From Serratia rhizosphaerae (GTDB lineage Bacteria > Pseudomonadota > Gammaproteobacteria > Enterobacterales > Enterobacteriaceae): DNA of 64,000 nt. The position numbers and the translations under genes are program-made. Position 1 is the stretch's first letter. Every line of letters begins with the position of its first letter. Positions 33,201 to 41,000 of the stretch are shown here, one piece after another. The notes under the pieces are model-generated. The model did not search any database, was not told where the DNA came from, and saw nothing but the letters and a program-made list of their open reading frames with translations. The stretch covers positions 186,001 through 250,000 of the forward strand of contig NZ_CP041764.1 in NCBI RefSeq assembly GCF_009817885.1, in the 5' to 3' direction.

Positions 33201-33854
33201 ATGCAAAAACGCGAGATAGGCCGTCGGGTCATTGCCGTCGCTCTCATCGAACACCACCTCCACATCGCTGCTGCTGGCGTTGATAGTGGCCGTCACAGTG
33301 ACAACCCCCGCTTCAGTGCTGGTCAGCGGCGCACTGGCCTTGCCCAGCTCATCGGTCAGGACCGGGCTCTGGATGAGGGCGCCATTATCCGCCTCAAATG
33401 TCACGCTTTGGTTCGCCAGCAGCCCGCCATCCCCGTCGGTGACCTCAGCCGTCACCTCGTTGGTTGACGCGCCATCAGCCTGGGCATTGTTCTGGGAGAC
33501 GTACAAATCCTCAATCACCGCATTCGGGTTGTTGCCATCACCATCATCATTGGAGACAAAGGTCGACTCCACGGTCTTCTGGCTGTTATTGATGCTGGCT
33601 GTGACCACGTAAACACCCGCCGTTGTGCTGGTCAGTGTCGCCGTGGCTATTCCCTGCTCGTTGCTTTCTGCCTGGCCTTGAATACTGGCACCCTCCTCAA
33701 CGACAAAGGTCACCATCTGGCCGGACAGAGGAACCGTATCACCGTCATTCACCTGAGCAACAACGGAATTCGTCGTCTGTCCGTCAGCAGGTGAGTTATC
33801 ATTCTTAATCAGTAACGAGTGAATGGTGGCATTAGGGTTATTAATAGTAGGCAT
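30234..33854 (-). CDS. Signal-less multi-Ig protein, 1206 aa
   Basis: Starts MPTINNPNATIHSLLIKNDN; GGAG precedes the ATG. There is no signal peptide, LysM, barrel, or anchor. Seven Big_1 domains of about 100 residues follow one another, each opening with N/DPxA and carrying the xNxxADG and TxLTSTTAG-like strands. Next are three Ig domains of a different subtype opening with ILVSDKGIIYNDGKDTATL-like sequence, then a C-terminal region (DVGETQQDIQNYGTTDDMAP; LRGTAEVGSEVRLYRDG, another Ig-like fold; and a tip of about 90 residues, ASTPIVGAMAQNGVFLDNGG). The layout is that of the passenger of an invasin with its export part missing. It might be a phage- or lysis-released adhesin, a detached passenger or a recombination reservoir for the 2510-residue neighbour. 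Strikingly intact for a relic. Confidence 0.8.
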   Translation of the reverse strand: MPTINNPNATIHSLLIKNDNSPADGQTTNSVVAQVNDGDTVPLSGQMVTFVVEEGASIQGQAESNEQGIATATLTSTTAGVYVVTASINNSQKTVESTFVSNDDGDGNNPNAVIEDLYVSQNNAQADGASTNEVTAEVTDGDGGLLANQSVTFEADNGALIQSPVLTDELGKASAPLTSTEAGVVTVTATINASSSDVEVVFDESDGNDPTAYLAFLHTTDNNAVADGTTTNKVTAEVVGEGGKLLADQSVTFTVDNGAEIISPGITDMSGKATTTLTSLTPGKATVTARINDSSLETEVNFVEDGGNDPTAFISFLMVTEDDAVANGVDANAVTAEIVSGDNRLLAGQSVDFQATNGAVVDSPVVTNTQGKAVATLTSLRPGLSTVTALINSSKESLSVVFTEPEGNDPTAEISSLRTLDDLAAADGQATNSVMVEVVDSNNVLLANQSVTFTATNDAVIVSPVLTDEHGKATTTLTSTVEGAVTVTAAINASTRSTDVTFSEGDIINPDAVIAGVYIGINNAVADGVAVNTVVAEVVDGDNRLLANQSVRFEADNGAVIQVTPVITDEHGKATASVSSLTAGACQVTASINDSAESTTINFVEWGGNDPEAVIGGLLVAKDNAWADGIESNEVTVTVVDGDNLALAAQEVRFEADNGAVIQASARTDTTGKATTTLTSTTAGHSTVTASINDSSDSVVVNFTDEHSTDVIDILVSDKGIIYNDGKDTATLTASVLDANNEMVAGVTVTWSTTLGTLESATSETDVNGQAQVTLTADGDIGSAVVTAALDNGDKATSTISVQDVAETYTIVNFAQDSVLVNDGVDSADLSALVLDRNGNTLSDKVIPVYWETTLGALRAATTQTNHSGLAENELTDLGDVGIAVVTARLDNKNQVTFVVEIVDKNATLSLSALTTDKNAIMNNGVDSATLTATVMNQGEPVGGETVTWQSSSGALSEASTVTGADGQTSVTLTDVGDRGDCVVVATLGNDSYKELKISILETPRITGAYDDVGETQQDIQNYGTTDDMAPTLRGTAEVGSEVRLYRDGTSLATIQADGTGQWRYTVPIRYDGVYHYTVTTADDETHTVSDEFVLTIANPHASTPIVGAMAQNGVFLDNGGSKVYTEGSITYYAWGEPGRRVLLGLRNPAGEVSNVAYGSVTVPDSGVLKITRHFYFDGYGEYTAYTHYSDEGESDANYKFTLTES

Positions 33855-34421
33855 AGTCCCACTCCCGATGTGTTATTTTATTTGGCGCGCAACAAAAAGC
33901 AGCAATAGTGCTGATAACGGCCAACACGATAAATACAACCTAGCTCAGCAATGAAATTTAGCAATGGTATTTCACCAAAAAAACAAAAAAAAGGAAGACA
34001 GGGAAACAAAAATGAATACAAAAAGAATTAAAAAAACCACAAATAAGACTTTAAAGAGCATTATAAAAACAACAAAAAAAACACCAAAGCGCGCACCAAT
34101 AATAACCTCACGCGCCAATATTGGGGGGGTTATTTTCACATCAACAGGTATCGCGGAGGTAAAAACTCATCATAGTAACAGAGAGCGTCGGAAATCGCCC
34201 CGAGAGCCAAACAAGCATAACCCTCCAGACGCCATTCCATATTGATAACCCCCCAACACAACCACCTGCTCCAATATTTCATTATGTTTACCTGCCAAGT
34301 AGCCACTTGTAAAAACAGCGAACCAAAACGACAGAAAACATCGATAAATCAGAAGGTTTTATCGTAAAAAACACTCACCAGACAGATATACTGATGAACT
34401 ACACCGGACTAATTTTCATGC
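33855..34421. other. AT-rich non-coding stretch
   Basis: 567 bp. A Lys/Thr-rich frame on the plus strand (33964-34245) is low-complexity and has no ribosome site, so I do not call it. No clear promoter could be fixed. Confidence 0.5.
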
Positions 34422-34625
34422 TTAACGCTTGGGTAAGGACGAGTCACCATAACGGGAACTGCCTGAGTACCACCGTGGCACAACATCAGCATCGATACCA
34501 TTCCTGACCAACAAATCTCGAAGTTCAGCAATCTCTTTCAGCATCAAGCGATAATTGGTGGATATATCTTCATAGAGGTAATCATAAGCACATGAGTCAT
34601 CGGATTTATTTTTCCTAAGAAACAT
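34422..34625 (-). CDS. Hypothetical protein, 67 aa
   Basis: Starting at the ATG at 34625 after GAGGGATGCT, the frame encodes MFLRKNKSDDSCAYDYLYED then ISTNYRLMLKEIAELRDLLV and a C-terminal DVVPRWYSGSSRYGDSSLPK. It is a soluble, mostly helical protein with a short coiled segment. The frame is open further upstream to 34685 but with no ribosome site. No family recognised. It lies between the two large Ig genes on the same strand. Confidence 0.45.
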   Translation of the reverse strand: MFLRKNKSDDSCAYDYLYEDISTNYRLMLKEIAELRDLLVRNGIDADVVPRWYSGSSRYGDSSLPKR

Positions 34626-35082
34626 AGCATCCCTCAACTTAAAACAGAGCATTGATAATTTAAATTGTAGCATGGCATTAGCCATTAAATGTGATAATGG
34701 ACAGGTTAATTAATAACGACAACAAAAAAAACAACCAAGCCCACAAAAGCAAGCAAAAAAAACACCAACATTACCGACAGTGGAAATACCCCGCATCGCA
34801 AATCAATCACTAAAAAAAGAGATGTCATCATCAATCCATTTTTTATACTTTAACGTTCATCAACTCTAGCCGAGTAATATTTTAGGTTATAAGTTCACTT
34901 CATATCGAAGAGCGCACCTGGCAACTCCCCACCAAGGGATTGATAATGCGTATCTAAAACCAAGTGCACCCTTCGTTATGCCCCCAAGGCCATAAGGCCT
35001 GGGGGGGGGGAGCTACAGCGAAATTGATGTTACAAAAAACATACACAACATCCCTGTCATGTCACTTCGCAGTTTAAAACAA
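34626..35082. other. Non-coding stretch with repeat copy 2 and a GC hairpin
   Basis: About 460 bp. It contains the second copy of the 23-nt-core repeat and, at about 34980-35009, a strong hairpin made of CCCCCAAGGCC and GGCCTGGGGG ahead of a poly-G run. The hairpin lies past the 3' end of the inverse autotransporter gene, but no T tract follows it on either strand. Confidence 0.5.
34902..34972 (+). repeat. Copy 2 of the 23-nt-core non-coding repeat
   Basis: Shares the identical core 34923-34945 with 27595-27617 and similar flanks. A small-RNA fragment or mobile-element end would both explain two copies about 7.3 kb apart in the same orientation. Confidence 0.7.
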
Positions 35083-38000
35083 TTAATTATGACATATATC
35101 ATAAACCTCAGAAACCGTGGAACCATTCTGCAAAGATGCCTGATACGGGGCAGTCACATCATGACGCGAGCCGCCGGCACTGTCCCAATACCAATCGGCT
35201 GTATTGGCAATACTCGCCTTCCCGTCAGAGTCGGTGTAGACCGAACTCACCCCATTACTACCAATATATCCCCCTTTAAATGTAACCAGCCGCCCTTCCA
35301 CAGGATTGCCTTGTGCATCTTTTACAATAACCCATGGCATTCCATAGACACCCGGCGCAACACACGCGGATGAATGAGTACCATCCCAGTATTCGACGAT
35401 TCTCGCCGAATCGCCGAAATGAACATCTACAGTATCGACGCTATCAGCAATGCCAAATTCCGCCGTCACTGTCGACACTCCCGACGTGAAGCTTGTCAGC
35501 GTCGTACTGGCTCTACCATTCGAGTCTGTCGCCACCCTTTCGGAGGTAACTTTCGCGCCATTAGTTGCTGAAAAATATATATATTGACCGACAAGCGGAT
35601 GGCCCTGGTCGCCGGGCAATACAGCAGTTACTTTGTTGAACTGCTTACCGTCTGGCATAGCATTATCTTGATCTACCACTAAATCAACCGATAAATTACC
35701 AACAAAATGTATTTTCACCTGAGCACTTTCTTTGCGAGTGGTATCCAGGGTTGCCGTGACAATTGATTCCCCCCCTACACTACTATAAATTTTTGTGGCA
35801 TACCGACCATTGCTAAGAAAACCTCTATCAGGAGATGCTTTCGCACCATTAGTCGCTGCTACTTGAATGCCAACGCCCTCGGCTGGATTTCCCTCTTCGT
35901 CCGTTACATCAAAGGTAACTCCAATGCCATAATCATCAATTACTGGTGCATAATCTTCACTTATTGACGCCGTCACTGTATAAGACTTCTCCGCCACGAA
36001 CGTCGTGTTTTTGCTCGTGCCCTTGCCGTTCACTTCCGCCGTCACCGAGTAAGTGCCCGCCTTCAGACTCGTCACCGTCGCCGTCGCTTTACCGTCAGCG
36101 CCCGTCGTGCCCTGCACCGTCGTGATATCGGCACCTTCCGCCACGCTGAACTTCACTTCCTGGCCACTGACCGGGTTGCTGTTCGCGTCCGTTACGATGG
36201 CCGTCACCGCATTGGTGTCACTGCCGTTCGCAACCGCTCCCGTCCCCACACTCAGGTTCGTGTCTGTGATTTCAGCCGTGCCGTCATCCGCCACGAAGTT
36301 CACGTCAACCTTCTGCTCGCTGTCACCCACACTTGCCGTCACGCTGGACGTGCCCGCCTTCGTGCTGGTCAGGGTGGTCTTCGCTACACCATCCGCCTCG
36401 GTAGAGACCTTCTCCGTCACCACCGTCGCACCGTTGCTTGCCGAGAAGCTCACCTCAACACCCGCAACCGGGTTGTTGTTCCTGTCGGTGACTTTCGCCT
36501 GCACGCTGTCCGTGGCCGTGCCGTTGGCCACAGCACCGTTATCCACCACCGTCAGGTTACCTTCCGTGATTTCAGCCGTACTCTCGTCCGCCACGAACGT
36601 CGTGTTTTTGCTCGTGCCCTTGCCGTTCACTTCCGCCGTCACCGAGTAAGTGCCCGCCTTCAGACTCGTCACCGTCGCCGTCGCTTTACCGTCAGCGCCC
36701 GTCGTGCCCTGCACCGTCGTGATATCGGCACCTTCCGCCACACTGAACTTCACTTCCTGGCCACTGACCGGGTTGCTGTTCGCGTCCGTTACGATGGCCG
36801 TCACCGCATTGGTGTCACTGCCGTTCGCAACCGCTCCCGTCCCCACACTCAGGTTCGTGTCTGTGATTTCAGCCGTGCCGTCATCCGCCACGAAGTTCAC
36901 GTCAACCTTCTGCTCGCTGTCACCCACACTTGCCGTCACGCTGGACGTGCCCGCCTTCGTGCTGGTCAGGGTGGTCTTCGCTACACCATCCGCCTCGGTA
37001 GAGACCTTCTCCGTCACCACCGTCGCACCGTTGCTTGCCGAGAAGCTCACCTCAACACCCGCAACCGGGTTGTTGTTCCTGTCGGTGACTTTCGCCTGCA
37101 CGCTGTCCGTGGCCGTGCCGTTGGCCACAGCACCGTTATCCACCACCGTCAGGTTACCTTCCGTGATTTCAGCCGTACTCTCGTCCGCCACGAACGTCGT
37201 GTTTTTGCTCGTGCCCTTGCCGTTCACTTCCGCCGTCACCGAGTAAGTGCCCGCCTTCAGACTCGTCACCGTCGCCGTCGCTTTACCGTCAGCGCCCGTC
37301 GTGCCCTGCACCGTCGTGATATCGGCACCTTCCGCCACACTGAACTTCACTTCCTGGCCACTGACCGGGTTGCTGTTCGCGTCCGTTACGATGGCCGTCA
37401 CCGCATTGGTGTCACTGCCGTTCGCAACCGCTCCCGTCCCCACACTCAGGTTCGTGTCTGTGATTTCAGCCGTGCCGTCATCCGCCACGAAGTTCACGTC
37501 AACCTTCTGCTCGCTGTCACCCACACTTGCCGTCACGCTGGACGTGCCCGCCTTCGTGCTGGTCAGGGTGGTCTTCGCTACACCATCCGCCTCGGTAGAG
37601 ACCTTCTCCGTCACCACCGTCGCACCGTTGCTTGCCGAGAAGCTCACCTCAACACCCGCAACCGGGTTGTTGTTCCTGTCGGTGACTTTCGCCTGCACGC
37701 TGTCCGTGGCCGTGCCGTTGGCCACAGCACCGTTATCCACCACCGTCAGGTTACCTTCCGTGATTTCAGCCGTACTCTCGTCCGCCACGAACGTCGTGTT
37801 TTTGCTCGTGCCCTTGCCGTTCACTTCCGCCGTCACCGAGTAAGTGCCCGCCTTCAGACTCGTCACCGTCGCCGTCGCTTTACCGTCAGCGCCCGTCGTG
37901 CCCTGCACCGTCGTGATATCGGCACCTTCCGCCACGCTGAACTTCACTTCCTGGCCACTGACCGGGTTGCTGTTCGCGTCCGTTACGATGGCCGTCACCG

Positions 38001-41000
38001 CATTGGTGTCACTGCCGTTCGCAACCGCTCCCGTCCCCACACTCAGGTTCGTGTCTGTGATTTCAGCCGTGCCGTCATCCGCCACGAAGTTCACGTCAAC
38101 CTTCTGCTCGCTGTCACCCACACTTGCCGTCACGCTGGACGTGCCCGCCTTCGTGCTGGTCAGGGTGGTCTTCGCTACACCATCCGCCTCGGTAGAGACC
38201 TTCTCCGTCACCACCGTCGCACCGTTGCTTGCCGAGAAGCTCACCTCAACACCCGCAACCGGGTTGTTGTTCCTGTCGGTGACTTTCGCCTGCACGCTGT
38301 CCGTGGCCGTGCCGTTGGCCACAGCACCGTTATCCACCACCGTCAGGTTACCTTCCGTGATTTCAGCCGTACTCTCGTCCGCCACGAACGTCGTGTTTTT
38401 GCTCGTGCCCTTGCCGTTCACTTCCGCCGTCACCGAGTAAGTGCCCGCCTTCAGACTCGTCACCGTCGCCGTCGCTTTACCGTCAGCGCCCGTCGTGCCC
38501 TGCACCGTCGTGATATCGGCACCTTCCGCCACGCTGAACTTCACTTCCTGGCCACTGACCGGGTTGCTGTTCGCGTCCGTTACGATGGCCGTCACCGCAT
38601 TGGTGTCACTGCCGTTCGCAACCGCTCCCGTCCCCACACTCAGGTTCGTGTCTGTGATTTCAGCCGTGCCGTCATCCGCCACGAAGTTCACGTCAACCTT
38701 CTGCTCGCTGTCACCCACACTTGCCGTCACGCTGGACGTGCCCGCCTTCGTGCTGGTCAGGGTGGTCTTCGCTACACCATCCGCCTCGGTAGAGACCTTC
38801 TCCGTCACCACCGTCGCACCGTTGCTTGCCGAGAAGCTCACCTCAACACCCGCAACCGGGTTGTTGTTCCTGTCGGTGACTTTCGCCTGCACGCTGTCCG
38901 TGGCCGTGCCGTTGGCCACAGCACCGTTATCCACCACCGTCAGGTTACCTTCCGTGATTTCAGCCGTACTCTCGTCCGCCACGAACGTCGTGTTTTTGCT
39001 CGTGCCCTTGCCGTTCACTTCCGCCGTCACCGAGTAAGTGCCCGCCTTCAGACTCGTCACCGTCGCCGTCGCTTTACCGTCAGCGCCCGTCGTGCCCTGC
39101 ACCGTCGTGATATCGGCACCTTCCGCCACACTGAACTTCACTTCCTGGCCACTGACCGGGTTGCTGTTCGCGTCCGTTACGATGGCCGTCACCGCATTGG
39201 TGTCACTGCCGTTCGCAACCGCTCCCGTCCCCACACTCAGGTTCGTGTCTGTGATTTCAGCCGTGCCGTCATCCGCCACGAAGTTCACGTCAACCTTCTG
39301 CTCGCTGTCACCCACACTTGCCGTCACGCTGGACGTGCCCGCCTTCGTGCTGGTCAGGGTGGTCTTCGCTACACCATCCGCCTCGGTAGAGACCTTCTCC
39401 GTCACCACCGTCGCACCGTTGCTTGCCGAGAAGCTCACCTCAACACCCGCAACCGGGTTGTTGTTCCTGTCGGTGACTTTCGCCTGCACGCTGTCCGTGG
39501 CCGTGCCGTTGGCCACAGCACCGTTATCCACCACCGTCAGGTTACCTTCCGTGATTTCAGCCGTACTCTCGTCCGCCACGAAGTGGGCAGCCTTCTCGGC
39601 TGCACTATCATTAACCTTCGCGGTTACTGTATAAGCCCCTGCCTTGGCACTGGTCACCACTGCCGCCGCCTTACCTTTAGCCCCGGTGGTTCCTTTCACC
39701 GTAGTGATGTTCGCCCCCTCAGTCACAGTAAAGATAACCTCCTGATCGGCAACCGGATTACCATTTTTATCAGTCACCGTTGCCGTGGCGGTCACACCAT
39801 CAGTTACCTTGCCGCTCGCAACCGTGTTGTCATGACCGATTATCAGGTTCTCATCAGTAATGGTCGCCGTGCTGTCATCCGCCACAAATGTCGTGTCCTT
39901 GCTCGCGCCCTTGCCATTCACTTCCGCCGTCACCGCATACGTGCCTGCCGTCGTGCTGCTGACTGCAGCCATCGCCTTGCCGTTGTCGCCAGTCGTGCCC
40001 TGCGTGAGGGTAATAATGGCGCCTTCGGCCACGTGAAACGTCACTACTTGGCCAGCAACCAGATTGCCATAGGCATCCGTGACTGTTGCCATAATGCCGT
40101 TTTTGGCCGTGCCATTTGCTACAGCGTTGTCTCTGAATACAACCAAGTTCTCATCCGTGATTTCCGCCGAGCTCTCGTCCGCCACGAAGCTCACGTCAAC
40201 CTTCGGCTCGCTGTCACCGGCCTTCGCCGTCACCGTCGAGACGCCCGCCTTCGTGCTGGTCAGCGTCGTCTTCGCTACACCATTCGCATCGGTAGGGACC
40301 TTCTCTGTCACCACCTTGGCGTCGTTGCTTGCCGAGAAGCTCACCTCAACGCCTGCGACCGGGTTGCCGCTCGCATCCGTCACCTTCGCCTGCACGCTGT
40401 CTGTGTGCGAACCATCCGCTACAGCATTGTTATCCACCACTATCAGGTTGCCTTCCGTGATTTCAGCCGTACCGTCATCGGCCACGAAGCTCACATCAAC
40501 CGTCCGCTCGCTGTCGCCCGCCTTTGCCGTCACCGTCGAGACGCCCGCCTTCGTGCTGGTCAGCGTCGTCTTCGCCACACCATCCGCATCGGTAGGGACT
40601 TTCTCTGTCACCACCTTGGCGCCATTGCCTGCCGAGAAGCTCACCTCAACGCCTGCGACCGGGTTGCCGCTCGCATCCGTCACCTTCGCCTGCACGCTGT
40701 CTGTGTGCGAACCATCCGCTACAGCATTGTTATCCACCACCGTCAGGTTGCCTTCCGTGATTTCAGCGGTGCTGTCGTCTGCCACGAACGTCGTGTTTTT
40801 GCTCGTGCCCTTGCCATTCACTTCCGCCGTCACCGTATAGGTGCCCGCCTTCAGGCTCGTCACCGTCGCCGTTGCCTTGCCTCCCTCATCGGTTGTGCCC
40901 TGCACGGTCGTGATATCGGCACCTTCCGACACGCTGAACGTCACTTCCTGGTTCGCAACCGGGTTACCGTTCGCGTCCGTTACGATGGCCGTCACCGCAT

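Noticed and set aside
33964..34245. 93-residue Lys/Thr-rich plus-strand frame
   Set aside because: Low-complexity translation of A-rich DNA, no ribosome site, no conservation signal visible.
35991..39572. CRISPR-like regular repetition
   Set aside because: Units are 597 bp, in frame and without unique spacers. This is a protein-domain repeat.
36053..39634. Six identical 198-residue plus-strand frames
   Set aside because: Antisense shadows of the 597-bp repeats in the adhesin gene; each begins at the same repeated ATG without a ribosome site.
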